This document shows, one piece after another, positions 52,354 through 62,112 of a stretch of 64,000 nt of DNA. The notes under the pieces are model-generated. The model was not told where the DNA came from. It searched no databases and saw only the letters and a list, made by a program, of their open reading frames with translations. Location of the stretch: assembly GCF_009905725.1 (NCBI RefSeq), contig NZ_JAAAKV010000003.1, positions 457,866-521,865 of the forward strand. The letters run 5' to 3'. The stretch is from Emticicia sp. CRIBPO. Its GTDB lineage: Bacteria > Bacteroidota > Bacteroidia > Cytophagales > Spirosomataceae. Position 1 is the stretch's first letter. Every line of letters begins with the position of its first letter. The translations under genes and the position numbers were made by a program.

Positions 52354-54888
52354 TCAGAAAGGGTAGCCGATTCCGAAATTCCACTGCAGCCCGTAAGGCA
52401 TTTTTCTGCGGAGAGAAAATTCATCCAGGACAAATCTGTCACCCACAGCCCTGGAGGGGTCAACGACTTTGATACCCCAGTCAAAACGAAAGAGAAAATA
52501 AGAGAGGTCCCAACGTAGACCCAGTCCTGTTCCGACGGCGAATTCCTTGTAGAACCTGCTGAAATCAAAATTGGCCTTGTTGGCTTTGGAAGGGATGTTC
52601 ACCTCATGCCATTTCCACACGTTACCGGCATCAATAAAGGCGGCCACCTGGATATCACCCGCAAAACGGGCCACTTTAGCCCTGTATTCGACGCTTCCTT
52701 CCATCAGGATGTCGCCCGGTTGCGGAAACGTGTTCCCGTCAATCGTAGTGTCCGGTTTGGCTGAGCCTACACCCAATGACCTGGGTGACCAGGCCCTCAC
52801 ACTGTTGCTGCCGCCGGCAAAGAAATTCTTTTCATACGGAAGAGCTTTGTTGCGGCCGTATGGATTCGTTACCCCGAAGTTGACCCTGTAGGCCAGACTG
52901 CTGGAGGGGCTTACATTCACATATTTGCGGAAATCAACGTTGAGCTTGACAAACCTGAAATAGGCCCGGACGCTGTCCGGAGACTCATTGTCATGTCTCA
53001 GTGGGAACAGGTTCTCGATGAAGCCCAGCCGCTCCTTGTTCTTCAGAAAATTGAGGGATGTTCCGCCGGATTCAAGGAATACCCTTAAAAACCGCGAGGT
53101 GGCATAAGGTTTTCTGAGGTCCTGGTTGTTAAACACAAAATTGGTGTTGATGCTGGATACAAACTGGGGGTCAAAAGTAACCTTGAGGTTGTTGCCCAGG
53201 GCCTGCTGATCCACAAGGCTCTTATAAAAATTACGTCCTTCAAGACTTCCCGAATAGTTGGTATTGACCAGGTTGGCATCCAGGATCGAGAAATAGAAAA
53301 CGCTGTATTTTGATGGCTGAAACGAATAGTTTGAACTCAGCTTGAAGTTGAGCCGCTGTCCCCAGAAAGGTTCTGAATAGTTAAAACCCAGCCCGATGGT
53401 GGTTTTTGGGTTTTTCAGATGCACCAGCTGGTTTTTGAGGGGTAGCAGAATCAGCGTCGGGAAAGAGAGGTTGGCGTTGGCTCCCAGTTCAAGACTCCCC
53501 CTGATTTTCGGCTTACCGCTGGTGATGAGGGGTGAGGGCTGGCCTTCATAGGAGGCTTTGACAGAACCTTCGAATACTTCCAGACGCTTAAGCATGTTTC
53601 TGACGGTCAGAGACACAGGAATACCGAATCCGTAAAAGTTGGACCCGTCATTCGAAATACTGTTCAGACCAGGTGATGTACCCACCGTGTATTTTTCAAG
53701 CAAAGGGGCAAAATACTCCAGCGAAAGACTGTTGGGGGCAGTTACCTTGACTTGTGAACTGGCAAACGCAAACTGGTTCATCAGGCCCATTTGCCTTTGT
53801 GTCTCTATGATGTCATCTATTTTGTATTCTTTCCCTGCACGGGTCAGTACCCTGTTGCTTACAATCGAAATCGGTATTCTTTTGTCGAGTGTGATGAACC
53901 TGATACCATTGTAAACCAGTGTGTCCGGTTGCAGGTTGACTTGTGTGGCATTAGGGTCAAAAGCTTTGAATACGACTTCTTTGACCGTAAATTTTTCGTG
54001 GATGTCCCTGCCCGGAGGGTTGCTGATCTCAAAATAAAGATTACCTCTTTTCAGTGATTTGAACAACTCATAATCTCCCTGGGCGTTGGAAGCCCCGTGG
54101 GTAAGGTAAATGCCGGAGAAGTTATAATAGCCGTTATTCTTAAGCAGGGATTCAATTCTGAGTCTTTCGGCGTCAACCAGGCGTTTGTCAAAACGGTTGC
54201 CGGGCTGTATCAGTTTGTTTTTTTCATTGGCCCTGATAAGGCTGTCGATGTGTGGGTCAGGGATGTTATAAATGACCGAGTCAATCAGATAGGGCTCATT
54301 TTCTTTGATCTGGTAAGTGAGCAGGATTTTCCTGGGATTTTTGGAAATTGTTGAGTCGATCCTGAAATTTACGGACGCTTCACGGTAACCGATGTCCATC
54401 AGAAATTTCTCTATTTTTTTCGAGGTTTCTTCTATTTCTTCCCGCTTGACGGTGGCCGGAATTTCACCGATATTCCGCCAGAACCAAGCTACCTGCTGGT
54501 TAAGGTTTTCATTGAGACGGCTGACTTTTTTCTCTATTTTTTGTTTTTTACGTGTGATCTTGATGCTTTCGAAGGTCTGTGGAAGCTGGTTGAGCCTGGT
54601 CAGCTGGCGGGTGAGTTTCCGTTCCTGTTTCTGAACGTTAAACACGTTTTTACCGAAGCTGTACCACCTGACCCTGGGTGTAAAAGGAAGATTAAAAGGC
54701 TTGGTGTTTTCTTTCTGATCAACAGGAATGAGGGTTTCAAGCTCTTCCGTTAATACTTTTTGATTACCTTTGAAGTTCTGTCGCCACAACAGATACTCGT
54801 CTTTTTCGAGCGGGACGTTGTATCGACAAGAGAAAAACAGAAGGGCTCCCACAAAAGTGAATAGGATATTTTTAATGATTTTATTCAA
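52354..54888 (-). CDS. Outer membrane BamA/TamA-family lipoprotein (TamL-like)
   Basis: I choose the TTG at 54888, which gives a short signal peptide (KIIKNILFTFVGALLFFSC) with lipobox Cys; an ATG at 54945 would add 19 residues and overlap the divergent methyltransferase gene. After the lipidated end come POTRA-like repeats (about 180-400, such as PYLIDSVIYNIPDPHIDSLI and ERLRIESLLKNNGYYNFSGIYL). A 16-strand Omp85 barrel follows with the FAGGSNSVRAWSPRSLG motif and a terminal Phe (FGIGYPF). TamL replaces TamA in Bacteroidota and helps insert proteins or lipids into the outer membrane. No tamB is in the window. Confidence 0.88.
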   Translation of the reverse strand: MNKIIKNILFTFVGALLFFSCRYNVPLEKDEYLLWRQNFKGNQKVLTEELETLIPVDQKENTKPFNLPFTPRVRWYSFGKNVFNVQKQERKLTRQLTRLNQLPQTFESIKITRKKQKIEKKVSRLNENLNQQVAWFWRNIGEIPATVKREEIEETSKKIEKFLMDIGYREASVNFRIDSTISKNPRKILLTYQIKENEPYLIDSVIYNIPDPHIDSLIRANEKNKLIQPGNRFDKRLVDAERLRIESLLKNNGYYNFSGIYLTHGASNAQGDYELFKSLKRGNLYFEISNPPGRDIHEKFTVKEVVFKAFDPNATQVNLQPDTLVYNGIRFITLDKRIPISIVSNRVLTRAGKEYKIDDIIETQRQMGLMNQFAFASSQVKVTAPNSLSLEYFAPLLEKYTVGTSPGLNSISNDGSNFYGFGIPVSLTVRNMLKRLEVFEGSVKASYEGQPSPLITSGKPKIRGSLELGANANLSFPTLILLPLKNQLVHLKNPKTTIGLGFNYSEPFWGQRLNFKLSSNYSFQPSKYSVFYFSILDANLVNTNYSGSLEGRNFYKSLVDQQALGNNLKVTFDPQFVSSINTNFVFNNQDLRKPYATSRFLRVFLESGGTSLNFLKNKERLGFIENLFPLRHDNESPDSVRAYFRFVKLNVDFRKYVNVSPSSSLAYRVNFGVTNPYGRNKALPYEKNFFAGGSNSVRAWSPRSLGVGSAKPDTTIDGNTFPQPGDILMEGSVEYRAKVARFAGDIQVAAFIDAGNVWKWHEVNIPSKANKANFDFSRFYKEFAVGTGLGLRWDLSYFLFRFDWGIKVVDPSRAVGDRFVLDEFSLRRKMPYGLQWNFGIGYPF

Positions 54889-54935
54889 AGGATTGCCCGT
54901 TTTTTTAAATAAATGTAATTGATAATTACTGTATA

Positions 54936-55673
54936 ATGATCTCAAAGCAACAGCAAAAATACGTCCAATCTTTGCATAATAAAAAATACCGTACAGAAAA
55001 TGAGCGTTTTTTGGTTGAAGGCGAAAAAAGCATTCTTGAATTATTAAACTCTGATTTTGAAGTCGAAATTGTCTTTTGTTCTCCGGAACTTGCGGCAGAA
55101 ATTGATTCCGCAGGTTATAAAGTAAAGGTGGCAGAAGGAAGCGGGGATGAAATCGGGAAAATCAGTACCTTAAAAAATAATTCTTCGGGGGTGGCTGTCG
55201 TCAGATCAAAGCCCAACAGGCCGGTTTACTGTGGCAAAGATGAGATTATCCTGGTCCTTGACGACATCCGGGATCCCGGTAACCTGGGGACCATTATCAG
55301 GCTGGCCGACTGGTATGGTTTGAAAAACATCGTTTGTTCGGAAGAAACCGTCGAGTTTTATAATCCTAAAGTGATTGCTTCCACGATGGGTTCGTTTACA
55401 AGGATTCACTGTTATTACACTTCGCTGACGACTTATTTCGAAGGAATTGAACTGCCTCTGACCGGCACTTTTCTGGAAGGACAAAATGTACATGAATTTA
55501 TTTTCCCGCCTTCTGGTTATTTAGTAATCGGAAGCGAGTCTCACGGTATATCGGATGCGATGAAAGAGAGGATAGATTTCCGGGTGACTATTCCACGGTT
55601 CGGACTGGCAGAATCGCTGAATGCGGCCAATGCCACCGCTATAGTGCTGGATAATCTCAAAAGAAACAAGTAA
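54936..55673 (+). CDS. TrmH/SpoU-family RNA 2'-O-methyltransferase
   Basis: The SPOUT knot motifs are LDDIRDPGNLGTIIRLADWYG, GYLVIGSESHGISDAM and IPRFGLAESLNAANATAIVLDNL. An N-terminal substrate-binding part (KYVQSLHNKKYRTENERFLVEGEKSILELL) precedes them. Such enzymes methylate a ribose in tRNA or 23S rRNA with SAM; the target base is not readable. The gene is divergent from the TamL-like gene, an order common in this phylum, and 84 bases before yidC. Confidence 0.93.
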   Translation: MISKQQQKYVQSLHNKKYRTENERFLVEGEKSILELLNSDFEVEIVFCSPELAAEIDSAGYKVKVAEGSGDEIGKISTLKNNSSGVAVVRSKPNRPVYCGKDEIILVLDDIRDPGNLGTIIRLADWYGLKNIVCSEETVEFYNPKVIASTMGSFTRIHCYYTSLTTYFEGIELPLTGTFLEGQNVHEFIFPPSGYLVIGSESHGISDAMKERIDFRVTIPRFGLAESLNAANATAIVLDNLKRNK

Positions 55674-55756
55674 AGGCAAACAATTTCAATAATAATTACT
55701 TTAACTAAAAGTTTTTTCCGATTTTTGCGGAAATTTTTAATAACCAATCATCCTAA

Positions 55757-57628
55757 ATGGAAAAATTCGATAAAAATTATATTATAGGTTTTGTTCTATT
55801 GTTTTTAATGTACGGGACATACATGTATTTCAATCCCGGAACACCAGCGACTCCCGAAACTACCCAGCAAAAATCAACTGCAAAAGCCAGCCCGTCCACC
55901 GCTAAATCTGCGGCCGTTCTTACTCAGGATACCTTGAAACTGAAAAGCCAGTTCGGCGATTTCGCTTCAGCAGCAGTAGGAACAGAGCAGGAAGTGACAG
56001 TTGAAAACGAAGATGCCATTATCGTTTTTTCATCGAAAGGTGGAGCGATCAAAAAAATTACCCTTAAAAATTATCAGACTTTCGGTGACTACACCAAAAA
56101 GACGGGTAAACCGATGGTGATTCTTGATGAAGAAAATTCTGAAATGAAACTGGAAGTTCAGACTCCTAAAGGCAAAATTGACCTGAAGGGCCTTTACTAC
56201 CAGACTTCAGCCGTTTCAGGTAAAGTAAACGGAGAAGGTAAATATGAAGTTAAATATTCGGTGAGCCTTGGAGACGGCAGAAGTGTTGACCAGGTATATA
56301 CAGTGGGGGGCAAAGGCTTCTCTATCGATTATGACCTGAAATTCAACAACACCCACGGATTGATTTCCGACCAGCCGGTTTCATTCTACTGGAAAGACAA
56401 GCTGAAAGTACTGGAAAACGACCTCGCTGAAAACCAGAAGGCTGCCCAGGTCAACTACCTGGATTCGGAAGACAATTTTGAAGACGTCGGTTTCGGTAGT
56501 GTTGACAATGAAGAAGAAAAAGCAGAGCGGCCGGTTAAATGGTTTGCTTACAAACAAAAATATTTCGTAGGCGGGTTTGTTTCAAAAAACGCCCCTTTTC
56601 AGAACGCCAGCTTTACTTTGACTACGCCGGTTGGAGATTCGACCACGGTTAAAATTGCTGAAGCGAAAGTAGAATTACCATATAAAAACATTATTGAAGG
56701 CAAAGGTAACTTCAGGTTCTATGCCGGACCGAATGATTATGAAGAGGTATTGAAAGTGGCCGACGGATTTCACAAGAACGTTTACCTCGGATACGACATC
56801 GTGAAGCCGATCAACCGTTTTGTTTTTGTGCCGCTTTTTGAGTGGGTAGAGAGCTTTATTACCAATTATGGTCTGCTGATCATCCTGGTGGTACTGATCA
56901 TCAAAACCGCTCTGACGCCGTTGATCTACAAATCGTATGTGAGTTCAGCCAAAATGAGATTACTTGCCCCTGAGATCAACGAGATCAAAGAAAGGGTGGG
57001 AGATGACCAGGTGAAGGTTCAGCAGGAAACCATGAAGCTGTATCAGCAGGTGGGTGTCAGCCCGTTAAGCGGCTGTGTGCCTTTGTTGCTTCAGATGCCT
57101 ATCCTGATGTCTGTTTTCTTCCTCTTCCCGAACATGATCATGTTCCGTCAGAAAACATTCCTTTGGGCCAACGACCTTTCTACTTATGATGCACCGATCA
57201 GCTGGGCTACACACCTTCCTGTTATAGGCAATCACATCAGTTTGTTCGTGGTATTGATGACACTTTCAAGTCTTGCCTTTACCTATTATAACAACCAGAT
57301 CACACCGGCTCAGCCAGGACCGATAGATATGAAGAAGATTTCTTATATCTTCCCGCTGGTGTTCTTCTTCGTGTTGAACAGCTTCCCGGCAGCCCTGAGT
57401 TTCTACTACCTGGTGTCCAACCTTGTGACGATCGGTCAGCAGCTGATTGTCCGGAAGTTTATTGACGAAGATAAAATCCGGGCAGTGCTCGAGAATAATA
57501 AAAAGACTTATCATACCAAACCTCAGAAGAGAAACAAGTTCGGGGAGTATCTGCAGAAACAACTCCAGGCTTCAGAGGAAATGAAAAAGCAAAGTGAAGA
57601 CCTCAAGAAGAAGTCGAAAAAGAAATAA
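55757..57628 (+). CDS. yidC: Membrane protein insertase YidC
   Basis: The first helix (NYIIGFVLLFLMYGTYMYF) is followed by the large periplasmic domain (about residues 75-350) and the conserved five-helix core. The core has LFEWVESFITNYGLLIILVVLIIKTALTPLIYKSYVSSAKMR, VSPLSGCVPLLLQMPILMSVFFLFP and LNSFPAALSFYYLVSNLVTIGQQ. A Lys-rich tail ends the 623-residue protein. YidC inserts membrane proteins with or without SecYEG. A terminator at 57633-57667 separates it from the next gene. Confidence 0.97.
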   Translation: MEKFDKNYIIGFVLLFLMYGTYMYFNPGTPATPETTQQKSTAKASPSTAKSAAVLTQDTLKLKSQFGDFASAAVGTEQEVTVENEDAIIVFSSKGGAIKKITLKNYQTFGDYTKKTGKPMVILDEENSEMKLEVQTPKGKIDLKGLYYQTSAVSGKVNGEGKYEVKYSVSLGDGRSVDQVYTVGGKGFSIDYDLKFNNTHGLISDQPVSFYWKDKLKVLENDLAENQKAAQVNYLDSEDNFEDVGFGSVDNEEEKAERPVKWFAYKQKYFVGGFVSKNAPFQNASFTLTTPVGDSTTVKIAEAKVELPYKNIIEGKGNFRFYAGPNDYEEVLKVADGFHKNVYLGYDIVKPINRFVFVPLFEWVESFITNYGLLIILVVLIIKTALTPLIYKSYVSSAKMRLLAPEINEIKERVGDDQVKVQQETMKLYQQVGVSPLSGCVPLLLQMPILMSVFFLFPNMIMFRQKTFLWANDLSTYDAPISWATHLPVIGNHISLFVVLMTLSSLAFTYYNNQITPAQPGPIDMKKISYIFPLVFFFVLNSFPAALSFYYLVSNLVTIGQQLIVRKFIDEDKIRAVLENNKKTYHTKPQKRNKFGEYLQKQLQASEEMKKQSEDLKKKSKKK

Positions 57629-57632
57629 AACA

Positions 57633-57667
57633 AAAATGTTCTGCAAGCTTTAATTGTAGAACATTTT
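57633..57667 (+). terminator. Terminator of yidC
   Basis: AAAATGTTCT and AGAACATTTT form the stem, followed by further T, directly after the yidC stop. Confidence 0.75.
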
Positions 57668-57724
57668 TTTATAAATTCAATCTTTATATAAACTCAAACG
57701 TTTGAGTCAAAAAAATAATCTACA

Positions 57725-59392
57725 ATGAAAAAAACGTTGATTCTATATTTTATCTGTATTTCAGCTGTTTTCGGACAGATGCCCGATGAGAAATACCTGA
57801 TAGAATATAAAAAAGCCGTCCAACTTTTTGCTGACAGTCAGTATGAAGCTGCCAACACCAGACTGATCCCACTTACTTCCAAATCTTACAATAATCCCGT
57901 TGTACCTTACTCGATGTACTACTATGCATTGAGTACTAAAAAACTGGGCCAGAATTACCAGTCGAGGGTGATCTTAAGACAATTGTTTGAGAGATTTCCT
58001 GACTGGGATAAAATGGAAGAAGCCTATCTGCTTTACGCGGAAGTAAACCTTTCTGAAAACTACTACGAAGAAGGGATAAAGAGCCTGGAGAGAATCCAGG
58101 ATCCGCAGTTTAAGCCTGCAGTGACAGGTCTTATCAACACCACGATACCTCCCATCAAGAATGTGGAATTGCTGAAAGATCTTTACGGTAAGTTTCCCGG
58201 CCAGGTCGTTATCGCCAAAACCCTGGTAAAGAGAATCCAGGAGAAAAGGGTCAATACCAAAGCAGATCTTGAGCTTTCAGATGTACTGACCAACAGGTTT
58301 AAATTGAATGCTCCTTCAGGAAACGATTCAAAAGAACCCAAAAGAGGAAAAGGACGCAATTCAGATGATAATGTCATAGACTTCGGAGTCTTATTGCCGT
58401 TCAATATCAAAGAAGTCGGGCTGGGAAGTAACCTGAAAACAAACCAGTACGTCTATGACCTGTATGCCGGGATGAGACTGGCCGCTGAAGAACTTAAGGC
58501 GGAGGGAATTGACATCAAGCTGTTTGCGTTCGATGTAGAGAAACGCAAAGAGGATTTTGTAAAACTGGAAAAAGACCCCAATTTTAATAAGATCGACCTG
58601 TTTGTAGGGCCGCTTTATCCTGAGCCTAACAATGAAGCCGTAGAGTTTGCCATCAGGCACAAAATATTCCAGGTGCACCCCTTGTCAAACAATGTTTCTT
58701 TACTGAAAGACAGCAAAAACATATTCCTGGTGCAGCCGTCCTATACCCAGCAGGCCAGGAGGACACTTGAGTTTGTGAAAGAAAGCAACCTGAATAAAAA
58801 CCTGTCGATCTATTTCGGCCCTTCAAAAAAAGATTCTCTGTTTGCCTTTGTCTACAAAACAGAAGCGGAGAAAAAAGGATATAAGGTATTGGAGATTAAA
58901 AAGTTTGTGACTTTTAATTCCATCAAACCCGGGCAGGCTCCGGGTCATGTGTTTTTCTCAGGGGATAATAACCTGGGGGTGAAATTTGTACAGGGTTTGG
59001 GTCAGCAAAAGATCAAGGCCAAGGTGATCTGTAATTCTTCGGCGTTTAACTTCGAAAAAGTATCTCCTGATATCCTGACGAGGGACATCAATATTATCTA
59101 CCCTGAGTTTGTGGATTCCGAGAAGAAAGAAGTGGTTGATTTTAATAAGAAATACCTGATCAAAATGGGCTCTGTGCCTTCTTACTTCAGTTATTCCGGT
59201 TATGACCTTGTGCTGTATTTTGCCAGGATGCTGAAAGACGGAAAGGACATTATGAGCCTGAACCTGGATGCCAAAGCTTACACAGAAGATTTTACGCTGG
59301 GAGGGTTTGACTTCAGAGGTAATAAAAATGAAAATGAAATTGTTCCTATCGTTAAGTTTGAGGATGGGAAGTTTGTAGAAATATTCAGATAA
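57725..59392 (+). CDS. Secreted TPR plus periplasmic-binding-protein (LpoA-like) protein
   Basis: A signal peptide ([15 protein letters not shown]) leads to about 180 residues of TPR-like helices ([56 protein letters not shown]). A Lys/Arg-rich linker (about 198-213) and a type 1 periplasmic-binding fold from IDFGVLLPF on follow, including [41 protein letters not shown] and [17 protein letters not shown]. The layout equals LpoA, the outer-membrane activator of PBP1A in proteobacteria, but without lipobox. Ligand-binding is an alternative. It precedes hemL by one base and may be co-transcribed. Confidence 0.85.
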   Translation: MKKTLILYFICISAVFGQMPDEKYLIEYKKAVQLFADSQYEAANTRLIPLTSKSYNNPVVPYSMYYYALSTKKLGQNYQSRVILRQLFERFPDWDKMEEAYLLYAEVNLSENYYEEGIKSLERIQDPQFKPAVTGLINTTIPPIKNVELLKDLYGKFPGQVVIAKTLVKRIQEKRVNTKADLELSDVLTNRFKLNAPSGNDSKEPKRGKGRNSDDNVIDFGVLLPFNIKEVGLGSNLKTNQYVYDLYAGMRLAAEELKAEGIDIKLFAFDVEKRKEDFVKLEKDPNFNKIDLFVGPLYPEPNNEAVEFAIRHKIFQVHPLSNNVSLLKDSKNIFLVQPSYTQQARRTLEFVKESNLNKNLSIYFGPSKKDSLFAFVYKTEAEKKGYKVLEIKKFVTFNSIKPGQAPGHVFFSGDNNLGVKFVQGLGQQKIKAKVICNSSAFNFEKVSPDILTRDINIIYPEFVDSEKKEVVDFNKKYLIKMGSVPSYFSYSGYDLVLYFARMLKDGKDIMSLNLDAKAYTEDFTLGGFDFRGNKNENEIVPIVKFEDGKFVEIFR

Positions 59393-59393
59393 A

Positions 59394-60686
59394 ATGGGAC
59401 TTAAGAAAAGTAAAAATTTATTCGAGAAAGCGAAAGAATATATTCCGGGTGGTGTCAATTCACCTGTCAGAGCGTTCAAATCTGTGGGTGGTCACCCGAT
59501 CTTCATTAAAAATGCAAAAGGAGCCTACCTCGTTGATGAAGACCATAACAAGTACATAGACATGATCAATTCATGGGGTCCGATGATCCTGGGTCATGCC
59601 TTTCCGCCTGTAGAGAAGGCTGTAAAAAAAGCGATTAAAAATTCATTTTCTTTCGGGGCACCTACCAGGAAAGAAGTGGAAATGGCTGATCTGATTGCAG
59701 AAATGGTGCCTTCGGTAGAGAAAGTAAGAATGGTGAATTCGGGCACGGAAGCTACCATGTCTGCGATAAGATTAGCAAGAGGATATACTAAAAGAGATAA
59801 GATCGTCAAATTTGAAGGCTGTTACCATGGCCACGGTGACTCATTCCTGATTTCGGCAGGTAGCGGAGCCATTACGATGGGAACGCCCGATAGCCCCGGT
59901 GTTACGGCTGCCACAGCCAAAGACACCTTGCTGGCTCCGTTCAACGACCTGGAAGCCGTGAAGAAAATCATGGAAGCCAATCCGGGTGAGATCGCCGCTC
60001 TGATCATAGAGCCTGTCGTAGGCAACATGGGTTGCGTTTTGCCTAAACCCGAATATCTGAAAGGACTTCGTGAATTGTGTACACAGCATGGAGTCGTCTT
60101 CATCTTCGATGAGGTGATGACAGGTTTCAGGCTTGCACCGGGTGGTGCACAGGAAAGATTTGGTGTAACCCCCGATCTGACGACCCTCGGCAAGATTATA
60201 GGCGGAGGCATGCCTGTAGGAGCTTACGGCGGAAAAACGGAGATCATGGATTATGTTTCTCCCCAGGGCCCTGTTTATCAGGCAGGAACGCTTTCCGGAA
60301 ACCCCATTGCCATGTCTGCGGGACTGGCGATGTTGAAACATCTGAAGAAGAACAAAGATATTTATACCCAGCTGGATGAAACCGGTTTCGAGATCGTTAA
60401 CGGTATCAGAAGGACCTTACTCGAACTGGGACTGAACTATTCCATCAACTGGGTGGGATCTATGTACAGTTTGTTTTTCACGGAGGTGGACGTGGTGGAT
60501 TTTGAAACAGCTAAAACCTCTGACACCGCTTTGTTCGGAAAGTATTTCCACGAGATGCTGAACAGAGGCGTTTACCTGGCACCTTCTCAGTTTGAGACCC
60601 TGTTTATTTCTACCAAAATAGACGATAAACTCATCAAAAAGATATTGAAGGCTAATCGTGAAAGCCTGATTTCTATCACTAAGTAA
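59394..60686 (+). CDS. hemL: Glutamate-1-semialdehyde 2,1-aminomutase
   Basis: The 430-residue class III aminotransferase has [26 protein letters not shown] and [23 protein letters not shown] at the start, then [19 protein letters not shown] and [18 protein letters not shown]. The PLP region is [17 protein letters not shown] and the Lys motif [17 protein letters not shown]. It makes 5-aminolevulinate for haem in the C5 pathway. The preceding gene ends one base upstream, and the glycosyltransferase gene after it overlaps as TAATG. Confidence 0.97.
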   Translation: MGLKKSKNLFEKAKEYIPGGVNSPVRAFKSVGGHPIFIKNAKGAYLVDEDHNKYIDMINSWGPMILGHAFPPVEKAVKKAIKNSFSFGAPTRKEVEMADLIAEMVPSVEKVRMVNSGTEATMSAIRLARGYTKRDKIVKFEGCYHGHGDSFLISAGSGAITMGTPDSPGVTAATAKDTLLAPFNDLEAVKKIMEANPGEIAALIIEPVVGNMGCVLPKPEYLKGLRELCTQHGVVFIFDEVMTGFRLAPGGAQERFGVTPDLTTLGKIIGGGMPVGAYGGKTEIMDYVSPQGPVYQAGTLSGNPIAMSAGLAMLKHLKKNKDIYTQLDETGFEIVNGIRRTLLELGLNYSINWVGSMYSLFFTEVDVVDFETAKTSDTALFGKYFHEMLNRGVYLAPSQFETLFISTKIDDKLIKKILKANRESLISITK

Positions 60687-61654
60687 TGCGTAAATATTCC
60701 GTCATTATTCCGGTATACAACCGCCCCGATGAGGTCAGGGAGTTACTTGAAAGCCTGGCTAAGCAAACCTACAGGAATTTTGAAGTGCTGATTGTGGAAG
60801 ACGGCTCAAAAAATACCTGTGAGGACGTTTGCAGGTCATTTTCAGGCCAGCTTGAGCTGCATTACTTTTTTAAGGAAAATTCAGGACAAGGTTTTTCCCG
60901 CAATTACGGCTTTGAAAGAGCGAAGGGCGACTATTTTGTGCAGCTCGACTCAGACGCCATCATTCCCGAAACTTATTTTGAAGCAGTAGAACAACGCCTC
61001 AATACAGATTACCTGGATGCGTATGGTGGTCCTGATGCAGCCCACGAAAGCTTTACACCCATTCAGAAAGCCGTTAATTATGCCATGACCTCGGTATTTA
61101 CTACCGGGGGCATCAGGGGTAAAAAGAACAATCTCGGGGGGCAATTTCATCCCAGGAGCTTCAATTTCGGGTTTTCAAGAGAAGTCTGGAACAAAGTGGG
61201 GGGCTACAAAATCACCAGGATGGGGGAGGATATCGAATTCAGTATCAGGATGATAGAGGCCGGTTTTAAAGTTGGGTTGATTCCGGAAGCCTTTATTTAC
61301 CACAAAAGAAGAACGAGTTTTACCCAGTTTTACAAGCAGTTATTTTTCTTCGGAAGAGCCAGGATCAACATCTCAAGGTTTTTCCCGAAAGAGCTGAAGA
61401 TCGTGCATCTTTTTCCATTGGTATTTACACTGTTCGTATTTTCTATACCGGTCCAGTTTTTTGTTTATAAACCCTTATTTTTCCTCTCTGTCTCGGTTTT
61501 CCTGTTCTATTTTCTCGTTATTTTTTTACATTCAACGGTTCAGAACAGCAGCCTGAAAGTAGGTTTCCTCAGCATAACTGCCTGTTTTATTCAGTTGTTT
61601 GCCTATGGATGCGGTTTTATCAGTGAGGGCCTTAAAGGCAAGTCCAAGGCTTGA
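60686..61654 (+). CDS. Glycosyltransferase family 2 with C-terminal membrane helices
   Basis: The GT-A domain shows YSVIIPVYNRPDEVRELLESLAKQTY, LIVEDGSKNTCEDV, the metal motif VQLDSDAIIPETYF, and RMGEDIEFSIRMIEAGFKVGLIPEAFIYHKRRTS. Two or three membrane helices fill residues 245-310. It would transfer a sugar to a lipid or glycan at the inner membrane. Overlap with the hemL stop (TAATG) suggests read-through from that transcript; no functional tie to haem is evident. Confidence 0.92.
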   Translation: MRKYSVIIPVYNRPDEVRELLESLAKQTYRNFEVLIVEDGSKNTCEDVCRSFSGQLELHYFFKENSGQGFSRNYGFERAKGDYFVQLDSDAIIPETYFEAVEQRLNTDYLDAYGGPDAAHESFTPIQKAVNYAMTSVFTTGGIRGKKNNLGGQFHPRSFNFGFSREVWNKVGGYKITRMGEDIEFSIRMIEAGFKVGLIPEAFIYHKRRTSFTQFYKQLFFFGRARINISRFFPKELKIVHLFPLVFTLFVFSIPVQFFVYKPLFFLSVSVFLFYFLVIFLHSTVQNSSLKVGFLSITACFIQLFAYGCGFISEGLKGKSKA

Positions 61655-61656
61655 AA

Positions 61657-61908
61657 TCAATGATTTTTTTTGCCCATTTTTACTTCATAGATCAGTCTGG
61701 TGACGTTATTGTCCAGTCCTGAATACCAGTTTAAATGAGGGCTTATTTTCCCGCATTCCAGGTTAAGACATTCTGTAAATTCATGGGAGTAATTACACGA
61801 AGGACATTTGGAAATGTTTTCGAAGGGGTCAAACTCACATCCGCAAAGGCACTTCCAGCGAGTTCTCTTTTTAGGTTTCCAATTACATTTTGGACAGTAA
61901 ATTTTCAT
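61657..61908 (-). CDS. Small zinc-ribbon protein (83 residues)
   Basis: I start at the ATG at 61908 (MKIYCPKCNWKPKK); one more ATG lies just before it, and a longer frame to 61977 would have an unlikely N-terminus. Four Cys pairs are seen: CPKC, CLCGC, CPSC and the late CLNLECG, as in tandem C4 zinc ribbons. The tail (HLNWYSGLDNNVTRLIYEVKMGKKN) is basic and polar. Function is unknown; such proteins bind nucleic acid or proteins. The gene is convergent with the glycosyltransferase, with three bases between the ends. Confidence 0.75.
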   Translation of the reverse strand: MKIYCPKCNWKPKKRTRWKCLCGCEFDPFENISKCPSCNYSHEFTECLNLECGKISPHLNWYSGLDNNVTRLIYEVKMGKKNH

Positions 61909-61999
61909 CATCAAACCATAGGTAAGGTTTGAATACAAAATTAACCATTTAGCTACGCAATTCAAAGGAAAATCCATATTAAATTCTGTATATTGGGCT

Positions 62000-62007
62000 T
62001 ATATTTG
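62000..62007 (+). promoter_or_regulatory. Probable -7 element of the ABC exporter gene
   Basis: TATATTTG fits TAnnTTTG and lies 106 bases before the TTG start at 62113, which would give a leader of about 100 bases. No exact -33 element is visible. Confidence 0.45.
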
Positions 62008-62112
62008 CAGGGTTTACCGGTTTAAGACGTTTTCAGAAGCAACATATTTTTGAAGCCTCCGAACGAAATCAGCCCGGGATTAGTTTTTTAATTATTCATC
62101 AAATATTTCATT

